Assembly: GCA_964476565.1 (NCBI GenBank)
Contig: CAYZBG010000014.1
Coordinates: 16,435 to 80,434 of the forward strand
Origin: CAMAXB01 sp964476565
GTDB taxonomy: Bacteria > Verrucomicrobiota > Verrucomicrobiia > Opitutales > Opitutaceae
Length of the DNA: 64,000 nt
Reading direction: 5' to 3'
The translations under genes and the position numbers were made by a program. The notes below the pieces were generated by a model that ran no database searches, was not told the origin of the DNA, and saw only the letters and a list, made by a program, of their open reading frames with translations. Positions 25,794 through 35,040 of this stretch are shown piece after piece. The number at the start of each line of letters is the position of its first letter. The first letter of the stretch is position 1.

Positions 25794-28180
25794 ACGCCGC
25801 CACCGCACGCCGCCTCCGTCTCGCCGCGCTCGTCTCCGGGCTGCTCGTGCTCCTCGGGCTCGCGTTCACCGCCTGGGCCTGGCTACGGCTGCGGGCAAGC
25901 CTGCCCACCCTCGACGGCGAACAGGCGCTTCCCGGCCTCGCCGCCCCGGCCCGGATCCTGCGTGACGACGCCGGCGTGGTGACAATCCAGGCGGACAGCC
26001 GGGAGGATGCCGCGCGGGCGCTCGGATTTGCCCATGGGCAGGACCGGTTCTTCCAAATGGATCTGCTGCGGCGCAGCGCAACCGGCGAATTGGCTGAATT
26101 GTTCGGCAAGGCGGCCCTGCCCCGCGACCGCCAGGTGCGTATTCATCGCTTCGCCGCCCTCTCCGCCACGGTGCTCGACGGGCTGCCATCGGACGACCAA
26201 GCCTTGCTCCAAGCCTACGCGGACGGAGTCAATGCCGGCCTCGCCTCGCTGAGCGCTCCACCATTTGAATACACGGTGCTCCGCCAGGACCCACGTCCCT
26301 GGCAGGCGGCTGATTGCCTCCTCATCAACTATGCCATGGCGCTCGATCTCCAGGACGGACTCGGCCACTATGAGCGCTGCCTTGCTGCCGTGCGCGATGT
26401 GCTCGGCACGGAGGTGCTCGCCTTTTTCTCACCGTCCTTCACGCCCGGCGATGCCCCGCTGGATGACACGATCGGCCCCCTGCCGGTCGTGCCCGGACCG
26501 CGCCTGCTCAACCTCAGCGGCCAACCGGCTCCCGCGGCAGGGCCTGCCTCCGGCGAGGAGCCGGCCCGCCCGGGCTCCAACAGCTTCGGGCTCGCCGGCG
26601 GACGGACCGCGAGCGGGGCTGCCATGCTCGCGAACGACATGCACCTCGGGCACGGCGTCCCCAACATCTGGTACCGCGCCACCCTCAGCTGGCCGGGCCA
26701 TTCGGTCACCGGCGTCACCCTGCCCGGCGTGCCCATCATGGTTGCCGGCAGCAATGGCCACGTCGCGTGGGGCTTCACCAACAGTTACACCGATACATCC
26801 GACCTTGTGGTCGTCGACGTGCACAGCGCGGCGCCGGAACTCTTTTATCTCAATGGTGCCAACCCCGTGGAGTTTGAGGTCCATCGCGAGACGATTCGAG
26901 TGCGGGGCGAAGATCCCGAAACGTTCACCTTCCAGGGCACGGCGTGGGGTCCCGTGATCGGCACCAACGCCTTCGGCCGTCCGCTCGCGTTCAAGTGGAC
27001 GATGCACGATCCCGGCGCCGTGAACCTGGACCTGCGCGGCCTCGAAACCGCACGGACGGTGGCCGAAGCGGTCGCCATCGCCCACCGCAGCGGCGTGCCC
27101 ACGCAGAACATCCTCCTCGCCGACCGCTCGGGTGCGCTCGCGTGGACGATCGCCGGCCGGCTGCCAAAGCGCTTCGGGCATAACGGCCGCCACCCGGTGG
27201 CATGGACGTTTGGCGACCGGGGCTGGACCGGATTTCTTCCGCCCGCGGAAACACCGGTCTGGCACGCCCGCTCCGACGGGCACCTGTGGACCGCCAACAA
27301 CCGCATTCTGGGCGGGGACTCCTTCGAGCGCCTCGGCCACGGGCGCTATGAACATGTCGCCCGGGCGCGCCAGATCCGTGATGCGATCGCCACCATCGGA
27401 GCCGCGCCGGGTATACGTGCGGAGCCGGCGGACCTCCTCGCCCTCCAGCTCGACGACCGTGCCCTCTGGCTGGAACGCTGGCAGCAGCGTCTCATCGCGG
27501 TGTTGTCGGATGACAACATCGCCGGCCATGCCGGACGGCAGCGGCTGCGGGACGTTGTCGGCCGCTGGGACGGCCGCGCTTCGGTCGATTCCGCCAGCTA
27601 CCGCCTCGTGCGCGGGTGGCGCGACCTGGTCGCCGAACGCGCTCTCCGGCCGGTCTTCCGCCGCGTGGCCGATCGGTATCCGTCATTCGACTACCGCGTC
27701 CTTGCCTATGAACATGCCCTGTGGGCGCTCGTCACGGAACAGCCCCGCCACGTGCTCGCGGCCGACTACGCCACTTGGGACGAGCTGCTGCTCGCCGCGG
27801 CCGACGACCTGATCGCCGGGTTCGAACGGCAGGACGTGCCGCTGGAGGAAGCCACCTGGGGCCGTCGCAACACCGCCCGCATCCAGCACCCGTTTGCCCG
27901 GCTCCTGCCGGCCTTCCTCGCCCGCCCCCTGTCCATGCCCGCCGATCCGCTCCCGGGGGACGAACACATGCCGCGGGTGCAGCGCCCGGGGTCCGGCGCG
28001 TCCCAGCGTTTCGTGGTCGAGCCGGGTCGCGAATCCGCCGGGATCTTCCACATGCCCGCCGGCCAGAGCGGGCACCCGCTCTCGCCGTTCTTCCGCGCCG
28101 GGCACGACGCGTGGGTGCGGGGCGAACCGACGCCGTTCCTTCCGGGCGAAACCCGCCACACCCTCGTCCTCCGGCCCTGA
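25790..28180 (+). CDS. Penicillin acylase family Ntn-hydrolase
   Basis: 796 aa from the ATG at 25790, overlapping the upstream stop (ATGA). Residues 9-33 are a hydrophobic signal anchor. The alpha-subunit region has VTIQADSREDAARALGFAHG and RFFQMDLLRRSATGELAELF; the autoprocessing site is RPGSNSFGLAGG, where cleavage would free Ser263 as the N-terminal nucleophile. Beta-subunit motifs include LANDMHLGHGVPNIWYRATL, VAGSNGHVAWGFTNSYTD and LWTANNRI. These periplasmic enzymes hydrolyse amide bonds such as beta-lactam side chains or acyl-homoserine lactones. The true substrate is unknown. Confidence 0.92.
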   Translation: MNAATARRLRLAALVSGLLVLLGLAFTAWAWLRLRASLPTLDGEQALPGLAAPARILRDDAGVVTIQADSREDAARALGFAHGQDRFFQMDLLRRSATGELAELFGKAALPRDRQVRIHRFAALSATVLDGLPSDDQALLQAYADGVNAGLASLSAPPFEYTVLRQDPRPWQAADCLLINYAMALDLQDGLGHYERCLAAVRDVLGTEVLAFFSPSFTPGDAPLDDTIGPLPVVPGPRLLNLSGQPAPAAGPASGEEPARPGSNSFGLAGGRTASGAAMLANDMHLGHGVPNIWYRATLSWPGHSVTGVTLPGVPIMVAGSNGHVAWGFTNSYTDTSDLVVVDVHSAAPELFYLNGANPVEFEVHRETIRVRGEDPETFTFQGTAWGPVIGTNAFGRPLAFKWTMHDPGAVNLDLRGLETARTVAEAVAIAHRSGVPTQNILLADRSGALAWTIAGRLPKRFGHNGRHPVAWTFGDRGWTGFLPPAETPVWHARSDGHLWTANNRILGGDSFERLGHGRYEHVARARQIRDAIATIGAAPGIRAEPADLLALQLDDRALWLERWQQRLIAVLSDDNIAGHAGRQRLRDVVGRWDGRASVDSASYRLVRGWRDLVAERALRPVFRRVADRYPSFDYRVLAYEHALWALVTEQPRHVLAADYATWDELLLAAADDLIAGFERQDVPLEEATWGRRNTARIQHPFARLLPAFLARPLSMPADPLPGDEHMPRVQRPGSGASQRFVVEPGRESAGIFHMPAGQSGHPLSPFFRAGHDAWVRGEPTPFLPGETRHTLVLRP

Positions 28181-28255
28181 GCCGCCGGGACCAACGGGCG
28201 CCGGGTCGGATTTGCCGTTGTCCTTCCCGGCGCGATCCCGCTTGCTGGCCGCTGC

Positions 28256-28975
28256 ATGGCCGGGCGAAACAAGCAGAAGCGACCTTACACCGTCTACTTT
28301 GGCAGTGAGCTGTTCAGTCTGAAGCACCTGCTCGGCAACGCCTACCTCGCCGAGGCAATCCACGAGAAGTCGCACGGACGCTACCTCTGCCGCCTGCCAC
28401 AGGACTTTGAATTGCGCGGGTTTCATCCCCAGACGATCCGCGACCAGGACATCCGCGCCCTGCTCGAGTGCGACCTGGCGCTCTTCTGTTTCGACGGGAC
28501 CGAACTCGACAGCGGCACCGTGGTGGAGTTCATGTTCGCCAAGTTTGCCGACATCCCGGCCGTGATTCTGCGCAGCGACATTCGCGCCGCCGGCGACCAG
28601 GGCCGGGGCGACCCATGGAACCTGATGGCGAGCTTCTATCCGCGCACAGCGAGCCTGCACCTCGACAGCCTCATCGCCTACCGGGCCCTGCAAAAGCGGC
28701 GCGCCCGGTCCCGGCGCGCTCCGCTCGACGCCGTGGCCCGCCTCGCCGGCCAGCACGCCAGCGCCACCGCCGCCGTTGTCACCGACCAGCTCGCCGTCGC
28801 GGTCGTACGTTCGCTCGACCGTGTTGCCGCCCTTCCGCCCGTGATGCCCAAACACGTGCGCGAGGAGGTTTACGCGTGGCTCGCCCTCATGCCCGGCTTC
28901 CGCGGCAAGGAGAAGGTCCTGCGCAAGGCGATGGAACGCGTGCTCGAACACAAGGTGGAGCGAGACCTGCTCTGA
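28256..28975 (+). CDS. Nucleoside 2-deoxyribosyltransferase-like protein
   Basis: 239 aa. Residues 10-125 match the nucleoside 2-deoxyribosyltransferase fold: YFGSELFSLKHLLGNAYLAE at the start, then LLECDLALFCFDGTELDSGT and VVEFMFAKFADIPAVILRSD, which contains the conserved Asp and the candidate catalytic Glu. Such enzymes swap nucleobases on deoxyribose in salvage. The C-terminal 100 residues are helical and outside the usual domain, so the protein is longer than typical members (about 150 aa). It lies 14 nt before upp, another nucleobase-salvage gene. Confidence 0.75.
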   Translation: MAGRNKQKRPYTVYFGSELFSLKHLLGNAYLAEAIHEKSHGRYLCRLPQDFELRGFHPQTIRDQDIRALLECDLALFCFDGTELDSGTVVEFMFAKFADIPAVILRSDIRAAGDQGRGDPWNLMASFYPRTASLHLDSLIAYRALQKRRARSRRAPLDAVARLAGQHASATAAVVTDQLAVAVVRSLDRVAALPPVMPKHVREEVYAWLALMPGFRGKEKVLRKAMERVLEHKVERDLL

Positions 28976-28989
28976 TTTCCGCGCCTGCC

Positions 28990-29604
28990 ATGCTCACCGT
29001 CCTGCACCATCCGCTCGCCGCCCATATTCTGACGCATCTGCGCGACCAGACCACGAAGCCGGCCACGTTCCGCACCCTCGCCTACCAGGTGAGCCTCCTG
29101 CTCGCCTTGGAGTCGACCCGCGACCTCGCCACCCGGCCCGTGCCGATCGCGACTCCCCTCGAGCCGTTTCCCGGCACCGTCCTGGCCAAGGGCCTGGTGG
29201 TGGTGCCCATCCTCCGGGCCGGCCTCGGCATGGTTCAACCTTACCTCGACCTCTTCCCGGAGGTCAGCGTCGGCTACGTCGGCCTCGAGCGCGATCACGC
29301 CACCGCCGTCGCCCGCAGCTATTATTGCAAGCTTCCGCCCCTGCAGGGCAAACGGGTGCTGTGCGTCGACCCCATGCTCGCCACCGGCGGCTCCGCGGTG
29401 CAGGCCCTGCAGGTGCTCAAGGACCAAGGCGCCCGCGAAATGGCCTTGGTTTGCATCGTCAGCGCGCCCGAGGGGGTCGCCGCCGTCGAAGCAGCGCACC
29501 CGGACGTTCCCATCTACACCGGCGCGCTCGATCGCGAGCTCAACGCCCAAAAGTACATTCTCCCCGGCCTGGGCGATTTCGGCGACCGGCTCTACGGCAC
29601 CTGA
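28990..29604 (+). CDS. upp: Uracil phosphoribosyltransferase
   Basis: 204 aa from the ATG at 28990. Signatures: LVVVPILRAGLGMVQPYLDL, the PRPP-binding loop VLCVDPMLATGGSAVQAL, and the uracil-binding end YTGALDRELNAQKYILPGLG with GDFGDRLYGT. It makes UMP from uracil and PRPP in pyrimidine salvage. The start is the first ATG, giving the usual N-terminus LHHPLAAHILTHLRD. The preceding gene is also a nucleobase-handling enzyme. Confidence 0.95.
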   Translation: MLTVLHHPLAAHILTHLRDQTTKPATFRTLAYQVSLLLALESTRDLATRPVPIATPLEPFPGTVLAKGLVVVPILRAGLGMVQPYLDLFPEVSVGYVGLERDHATAVARSYYCKLPPLQGKRVLCVDPMLATGGSAVQALQVLKDQGAREMALVCIVSAPEGVAAVEAAHPDVPIYTGALDRELNAQKYILPGLGDFGDRLYGT

Positions 29605-29610
29605 ATCCGA

Positions 29611-30543
29611 TCAGCTCGTGCCGCGCTTGCGCTCGGGAATGTAGATCGAGGCGAGGACGGACACGGTCAGCGTGGCCGCAATCACGCTGAGCGAGACGCC
29701 AATCGGCACATGGATCGAGAGGCTGGTCAGCAGCATCTTCACGCCGATGAACACCAAGATGAAGGCGAGCCCCAAGCCAAGATAACGGAAGAGCCCCATC
29801 ACCCCGGAGAGGGCAAAATAAAGCGCTCGCAGCCCGAGGATGGCAAAGATGTTCGAGGTGAAGACGATGAAGGTGTTCTTGGTGATCGCCAGCACCGCCG
29901 GGATGGAATCGAGCGCAAAGGCCACGTCCGTGGTCTCGACCACCAGCAGCACGATGAAGAGGGGCGTCGCCATCTTGCGGCCGTGGTGCATCGCGAAGAA
30001 CTGGCCGCCTACATAGTTCGGCGTGACCGGGAAGAACTTTCGGAAGAGACGGACCGCGATATTCTTCTCCGGATCGATCTCCTCCTTCTTCGGGAGCGCC
30101 ATCTTGATGCCGGTGAGGACCAGGAAGCCTCCAAAGATATAGATCAGCCAGTGAAACCGCTCGAGCAGCGCCACGCCGGCGAAGATGAAAATCAGGCGCA
30201 TCACCGCCGCGCCGAGAATGCCCCAGAACAGCACGCGATGCTGGTGCTGCGGCGGCACCTTGAAGTAGGTGAAGATGACGATGAAGACGAAGACGTTGTC
30301 GATGCTTAGGCAGATCTCGATCAGGTACCCGGTGAAAAACTCGAGCGCCGCCTGATTGCCCAGCCACCACCAGACGATGGCGTTGAACGTCATAGCGAGC
30401 GAGAACCACACCCCGCACCACGTGAGCGCCTCCTTCATCGCCACCGTGTGCGACTTGCGGTGGAAGACCCCGAGGTCGAGCGCCAGCATGGCGGCAATGA
30501 AGACAAAGAAGGCCATCCAGGCCCAAAACGGCAGCGTTTCCAT
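29611..30543 (-). CDS. TerC-family integral membrane protein
   Basis: 310 aa from the ATG at 30543. About seven or more transmembrane helices; the acidic signatures of TerC/Alx proteins are present: IEICLSIDNVFVFIVIFTYF, VETTDVAFALDSIPAVLAIT, and DLGVFHRK near the N-terminus. Family members export manganese or calcium, sometimes with tellurite or pH resistance, and some are riboswitch-controlled; I see no yybP-ykoY element in the visible upstream region. It ends convergently with upp, 6 nt apart. Confidence 0.92.
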   Translation of the reverse strand: METLPFWAWMAFFVFIAAMLALDLGVFHRKSHTVAMKEALTWCGVWFSLAMTFNAIVWWWLGNQAALEFFTGYLIEICLSIDNVFVFIVIFTYFKVPPQHQHRVLFWGILGAAVMRLIFIFAGVALLERFHWLIYIFGGFLVLTGIKMALPKKEEIDPEKNIAVRLFRKFFPVTPNYVGGQFFAMHHGRKMATPLFIVLLVVETTDVAFALDSIPAVLAITKNTFIVFTSNIFAILGLRALYFALSGVMGLFRYLGLGLAFILVFIGVKMLLTSLSIHVPIGVSLSVIAATLTVSVLASIYIPERKRGTS

Positions 30544-30676
30544 GAACACCGCGATGGTGGAGACGCGCCGCAAGCATCAGCAAGCGGGAAACCGGGCGCC
30601 CGCATGGTTGCTTGCGCTTCTTTACCTTTGACCCAACCTTTCCGATTACAGACCGTCCGCTTTCCAGACTGACGTC

Positions 30677-30982
30677 ATGCCCCCGTCCTCGACCCACTCA
30701 CCCTTCCCGGCCCCGGCACCGGCGCGTGCCTTGGTCGATGTCGGCTTCGTCCCCGTCCGGGCCAAGCTCATCGAGGTCGCGGCCTTCCTCGACCGGGTCG
30801 AGCGCCACGGAGTTGCCGATGACTTTCGTTGCGCCGCGTTGCGGGATGCCGCCCGGCTGCTTGTCGACGGGCAACCCGAACGGGCCCGTCGCATCCTCGA
30901 GGCCCTCAGCGATCCGACGACGGAGCCCGACGCGGCATCGACCGGCAAAGCCGCGGCCGGGGCCTGGCAGCCCCGCAGCTGA
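30677..30982 (+). CDS. Small first gene of the ebo operon (possible EboA position, homology not shown)
   Basis: 101 aa, predicted soluble and mostly helical, with DVGFVPVRAKLIEVAAFLDR and DAARLLVDGQPERARRILEA. It sits where eboA usually does, 8 nt before eboB and in the same direction, but typical EboA proteins are about twice as long and I cannot match its sequence. It may be a lineage-specific replacement or a much-shortened EboA. Its conserved-looking end (LSDPTTEP) is unassigned. Confidence 0.6.
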   Translation: MPPSSTHSPFPAPAPARALVDVGFVPVRAKLIEVAAFLDRVERHGVADDFRCAALRDAARLLVDGQPERARRILEALSDPTTEPDAASTGKAAAGAWQPRS

Positions 30983-30990
30983 CTCCCGCC

Positions 30991-31809
30991 ATGCGCTACA
31001 TCGAGCCCCACGGCCACATGGTGAGCCGGACGACCGACGACTATGAAGCCATGGTCAACGCCGGTTGCCTGGCCGTCTGCGAACCCGCATTCTGGGCCGG
31101 CTTTGATCGCACGTCGGCCGCCGGCTTTCGCGACTATTTCCGCCAGCTCACCGACTACGAGCCCGCCCGCGCCGCCAAGTTCCTCCTCCCGCACTACAGC
31201 TGGCTCTGCCTCAATCCCAAGGAGGCGGAAGACCTCGCCCTCGCCGCCGATGTGTTGGCGATGATTCCCGAGTTTCTCGCGAAGCCGAACGTGCTCGGGA
31301 TCGGCGAAATCGGCCTCAACCGCAACACCCGCAACGAACTCCGGGTGCTGGAGCTGCACGTCGACCTCGCGGTGCGCCACGATCAACTCATCCTCGTGCA
31401 TACCCCGCACCTGGAGGACAAGCTCAAGGGCACGCGCCTGATCCTCGACCTGCTCCGCGCCCACTCCGGGGTGAAGCCCGAGCGCGTCATCATCGATCAC
31501 GTGGAGGAGCACACCGTCCGCCTCGTGCTCGACCGCGGCTTCTGGGCCGGCATCACGTTGTATCCCGATTCCAAATCATCGCCGCCACGCGCCGTCGACA
31601 TGCTCGAGCTGACCGGCGGGGACCGTCTTTGGCTCAACAGCGCCTGCGACTGGGGCGTGAGCGACCCGCTGGCCGTGCCGAAGACCGCGCTGGAAATGCG
31701 CCGCCGCGGCCACAGCGCGGATGACGTCGACCGCGTCTTCTTCCGCAATCCGCACCGCTTCCTCTCACAGTGCCCGAAGTTCCGCCTGGGAGGAGGCGCG
31801 TCCGGATGA
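30991..31809 (+). CDS. eboB: TatD-family metal-dependent hydrolase EboB
   Basis: 272 aa. The metal site starts with YIEPHGHMVSRTTDDYEAMV (HxH), continues with GIGEIGLN (Glu), ILVHTPHLEDK (His), IIDHVEEHT (His) and NSACDWGVSDPLA (Asp), the TatD/amidohydrolase barrel ligands. It belongs to the version found in ebo clusters. Its stop is overlapped by eboE (ATGA at 31806-31809). In the ebo system it is thought to act on the metabolite or its carrier, but the reaction is unknown. Confidence 0.88.
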   Translation: MRYIEPHGHMVSRTTDDYEAMVNAGCLAVCEPAFWAGFDRTSAAGFRDYFRQLTDYEPARAAKFLLPHYSWLCLNPKEAEDLALAADVLAMIPEFLAKPNVLGIGEIGLNRNTRNELRVLELHVDLAVRHDQLILVHTPHLEDKLKGTRLILDLLRAHSGVKPERVIIDHVEEHTVRLVLDRGFWAGITLYPDSKSSPPRAVDMLELTGGDRLWLNSACDWGVSDPLAVPKTALEMRRRGHSADDVDRVFFRNPHRFLSQCPKFRLGGGASG

Positions 31810-33014
31810 ACCTCGGGGGAGGCCTTCACCTCGCCTATTGCACGAACGTCCACCGCGGCCAGACCTGGGCGGAGACGTTCGCTGCGCTCGAAACACACAC
31901 CGACGCCGTCCGGCGGCGCATCGCGCCCGACGAGCCCTACGCGATCGGCCTGCGTCTCGGCGCGGCCGCCGCAGCCGAACTCGCCCGCCCGGACACCCTC
32001 GACGCCTTCCGCCGCTGGCTCGACGCTCGCAACAGCTACGTTTTCACGATCAACGGCTTTCCGTACGGCTCCTTTCACGGGACGCGTGTGAAAGAGCAGG
32101 TCTATGCGCCGGATTGGTCGACGCCCGAGCGTCTCGCCTACACCAACGGTCTTTTTGATCTTCTCGCGCAACTCCTGCCCGAGGGCGTGGCCGGCAGCGT
32201 CAGCACCGTCCCGGTCTCGTTCAAAGGTTTCGCGCGCCCGGCCGGCCACGCGCACGCCTGTTACGCCAACCTGTCGGCCTGCGCCCGGCATCTCGAACGC
32301 CTGTGCGAGCGCACCGGCCTCGACCTCCACCTCGGCCTGGAACCCGAGCCGATGTGCGTACTGGAAACGACTGCCGAGACGGTCGCGTTCTTCGCGGCCT
32401 GGGCCGCCGCCGATCCCTCGGCCGCCCGCTGGCGCCGGTATGTAGGCGTCAACTACGACTGCTGCCACCTCGCGGTCGAATTCGAATCGGCGCCGGCCGC
32501 CCTCGACCATCTTGCCGCGGCAGGAATCCGCCTGAGCAAACTCCACCTCAGTTCTGCCCTGCGCGTCCGGCCCGACGCCGCCGCCCGCGAGGCTCTCCGC
32601 GCCTTTGTGGAACCGGTTTACCTTCATCAGGTGGTCGCGGGCCGCACCGGCACGGGCGAGGTCTTCCGCCGCTACACGGACCTTCCCGACGCCCTCGCCG
32701 ACTCCGGCGCCATCCGCGACGACGAAGAGTGGCGCGTTCACTTTCACGTGCCGCTGCACGCCAGCCCAGGCGCGCCGTTCGCCGACACGCGCGACCACCT
32801 GCTCGGCGCCCTCGACTGGCTGGCCGCCCACCCCGGGGCCTGCACCCACCTCGAGATGGAAACTTACACCTGGGAAGTCCTGCCTCCGGCGCTGCGCCTC
32901 GGCATCGAGGATCAACTCGTACGCGAATACGCGTGGTCGCTTGGCGAACTATCCCGGCGCGGCCTCGCCCACCCCGCCCGCGCCACCCGCGCCGCCGCGG
33001 CCGCCGGAGCATGA
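31806..33014 (+). CDS. eboE: Metabolite traffic protein EboE (xylose-isomerase-like TIM barrel)
   Basis: 402 aa. The start LGGGLHLAYCTNVHRGQTWA is characteristic of EboE, as are YVFTINGFPYGSFHGTRVKE and NYDCCHLAVEFE. The LGLEPEPMCVLE segment supplies barrel metal ligands (Glu), and KLHLSSALR and FHVPLHA follow. It overlaps eboB and eboC by ATGA at each end, so the three are translationally coupled. Ebo clusters have been linked to moving a precursor to the periplasm (for example the scytonemin monomer in cyanobacteria). Its catalytic role is unproven. Confidence 0.9.
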   Translation: MNLGGGLHLAYCTNVHRGQTWAETFAALETHTDAVRRRIAPDEPYAIGLRLGAAAAAELARPDTLDAFRRWLDARNSYVFTINGFPYGSFHGTRVKEQVYAPDWSTPERLAYTNGLFDLLAQLLPEGVAGSVSTVPVSFKGFARPAGHAHACYANLSACARHLERLCERTGLDLHLGLEPEPMCVLETTAETVAFFAAWAAADPSAARWRRYVGVNYDCCHLAVEFESAPAALDHLAAAGIRLSKLHLSSALRVRPDAAAREALRAFVEPVYLHQVVAGRTGTGEVFRRYTDLPDALADSGAIRDDEEWRVHFHVPLHASPGAPFADTRDHLLGALDWLAAHPGACTHLEMETYTWEVLPPALRLGIEDQLVREYAWSLGELSRRGLAHPARATRAAAAAGA

Positions 33015-33748
33015 GCCGCCCCGCCCGGTCCGCCGCCCGCGCCTGGTTCGATCTGGCCCGCGCCGGCAACTTCCCCTCCGTCTGGAGCAACGTTCTCGCC
33101 GCCCTCGTCCTGTCGTCCGCCGCTGGATACACCTGGCCCGCCGCCGTGTCGTGGTTGCTTGCCACCCTCGCCGCCACGCTCGCCTACGCCGGCGGCACCA
33201 CGCTCAACGACGTGGCCGATCTCGCCTTCGACCGCCGCCACCGCCCGGAACGCGCCCTGCCCTCCGGCATCGTCTCACGGACCACGGCCGCGCTCGTCGG
33301 GGCCGGCCAGCTCGCCGCCGGATTTGCGATCTTCGTGTTCGCCCTGGGCGCCTCCGCCGCCTGGGCCGGCGCGCTGGTGGCCGTCATTGTCGGTTATGAC
33401 TGGCTGCACAAACGCTGGGCCGGCTCCGTCCTCCTCATGGCCGGCTGCCGCGCCTTCCTCGGACTGACCGTCGCCTCCCTGCCCGGGCACGGCTTCACCC
33501 CCGCGTTGCTCACCTGGGTCAGCCTGCTCTCTGCCTACATTGTCACCGTGACCCTGCTCGCCCGCGCCGAGTACAAGCCGGGCGCCCCCGCCGCTCGGCT
33601 GGGCCGCTGGGTCGGACGCCTGCTCGCCTTCATTCCGCTGGTCGACGCGACGGTCCTGCTCGCCGTCGGCGCATGGCCGATGGCCCTCGCCTGCGCGGCC
33701 GCGATCCCGCTCGGCCGCTTCGCCCAACGCCTCGCCGCCTCCACCTGA
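33011..33748 (+). CDS. eboC: UbiA-like prenyltransferase-family protein EboC
   Basis: 245 aa with about seven transmembrane helices. Residues near the start, RAGNFPSVWSNVLAALVLSS, and the first Asp-rich motif NDVADLAFDRRHRPERALPS mark the UbiA superfamily. The second Asp-rich loop that binds the prenyl diphosphate (DxxxD) is not evident; the matching stretch reads IPLVDATVLL. The protein lies in the inner membrane and overlaps eboE by ATGA. The lipid or metabolite it attaches is unknown. Confidence 0.88.
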   Translation: MSRPARSAARAWFDLARAGNFPSVWSNVLAALVLSSAAGYTWPAAVSWLLATLAATLAYAGGTTLNDVADLAFDRRHRPERALPSGIVSRTTAALVGAGQLAAGFAIFVFALGASAAWAGALVAVIVGYDWLHKRWAGSVLLMAGCRAFLGLTVASLPGHGFTPALLTWVSLLSAYIVTVTLLARAEYKPGAPAARLGRWVGRLLAFIPLVDATVLLAVGAWPMALACAAAIPLGRFAQRLAAST

Positions 33749-33861
33749 GGCGGGCATGCGGCCCACCGCCGGCCGCCCCACGCCGAGGTTGCCGGAAAAT
33801 TCGTGTGCATTCGCGCGCGTTCGTGGTTCAGTCGGACCTTTCCCGCCGCCCACCCGCCCGC

Positions 33862-35040
33862 ATGGAAGCCCGCGCCGACCTCTTCTCGCTCCCGATTGTC
33901 ATCCAGCAGGACCTGCGTCTGCTCTTCAGCCGCAATGTTTTTGCAGCGGAGAACCCCCTGCTCAGCGAGGTGCTCACCCGCCGCGACGAAGGGGTGGTCC
34001 CGCGCGTGCTGGTCTTCTGGGATGGCGGTCTTGAGCCGGCGTTTCCGCAGTTGCCGGCCGACATTGTCGCCTGGTTCGAGGCGCATCCCCAAACCGCCCG
34101 CCTGGAAGGAAGGCCCCACCGCGTTCCCGGCGGCGAAGGAGTCAAAAACGATTTCCGCCAGCTGGAGAAAGTCTGGTCGGTGATCGAAGCCGCCCGGCTT
34201 TGCCGGCATTCGTATGTCGTCGTGATCGGCGGCGGTGCCGTGCTCGACATGGTCGGCTTCGGGGCCGCCACCGCGCACCGCGGCATTCCGCTGGTGCGCC
34301 TGCCCACGACCAGCCTGAGCCAGGCCGACGGCGGCATCGGCGTAAAGAATGGCATCAATTATTTCGGGAAAAAGAACTGGCTGGGATCCTTCGTGGTGCC
34401 GCACGCGGTGATCAACGACGCCCTGTTCCTGCATTCCCTCCCTCCGCGCGAACGGCGCGCCGGTCTCGCGGAAGCGGTCAAGGTCGCGCTGATCCGCGAC
34501 GCCCGCTTCTTTGACACCATCGAGGCCCGTCTCGACGCCCTGGCCGCCTTCGAACCGGACGCGCTTGAGTCCGTCGTGCGGGCCAGTGCCCGCCACCATC
34601 TCGAACACATCGCCACCGCCGGCGATCCGTTCGAAAAGGGTTCGGCCCGTCCACTGGACTTCGGTCACTGGGCGGCGCACAAGCTGGAACAGATGACCGA
34701 TTTCGCCGTCACCCACGGCGAAGCCGTCGCCATCGGCCTCGCGCTCGACCTGCTCTACGCCGTGCGCATCGGCCTGCTGGCCGCGCCGACCGCCGAGCGT
34801 GTGCTGCGCGTCCTGAACGGCCTCGGCTTCCGCCTGTACCACCCTGCCCTCGAACAGCGGGGTGTCCACGGGCGGCGCCTGATCCTCGACGGCCTCGAGG
34901 AGTTCCGGGAACACCTGGGCGGCAGGCTGACGATTCCGATGATCCGCGCCCCGGGCGAGCGCCTCGATGTTCACTCCATGGACGCCGCCGAGGTCGACGC
35001 CGCCCTCGACACCCTGCGCGCCCGATTCGGCCATGGCTGA
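33862..35040 (+). CDS. eboD: 3-dehydroquinate synthase-like enzyme EboD (sugar phosphate cyclase fold)
   Basis: 392 aa from the ATG at 33862 (FSLPIVIQQDLRLLFSRNVF). Signatures of the fold: HRVPGGEGVKNDF, VVIGGGAVLDMVGFGAAT, RLPTTSLSQADGGIGVKNGI, AGLAEAVKVALIRDA (Glu zinc ligand), RPLDFGHWAAHKLEQM (His ligand) and AVTHGEAVAIGLALD (His ligand). Zinc and NAD sites are intact, so it should be an active cyclase. The LDFGHWAAHKLE version rather than the aroB form LGHTFGHAIE suits EboD. Its product is not established. It overlaps eboF by 8 nt. Confidence 0.9.
   Translation: MEARADLFSLPIVIQQDLRLLFSRNVFAAENPLLSEVLTRRDEGVVPRVLVFWDGGLEPAFPQLPADIVAWFEAHPQTARLEGRPHRVPGGEGVKNDFRQLEKVWSVIEAARLCRHSYVVVIGGGAVLDMVGFGAATAHRGIPLVRLPTTSLSQADGGIGVKNGINYFGKKNWLGSFVVPHAVINDALFLHSLPPRERRAGLAEAVKVALIRDARFFDTIEARLDALAAFEPDALESVVRASARHHLEHIATAGDPFEKGSARPLDFGHWAAHKLEQMTDFAVTHGEAVAIGLALDLLYAVRIGLLAAPTAERVLRVLNGLGFRLYHPALEQRGVHGRRLILDGLEEFREHLGGRLTIPMIRAPGERLDVHSMDAAEVDAALDTLRARFGHG

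Noticed and set aside
33800..33832. Short repeat-like stretch (ATTCGTGTGCATTCGCGCGCGTTCGTGG) before eboD
   Set aside because: It looks like a degenerate intergenic repeat, but only one copy is visible in this window, so no repeat is claimed.
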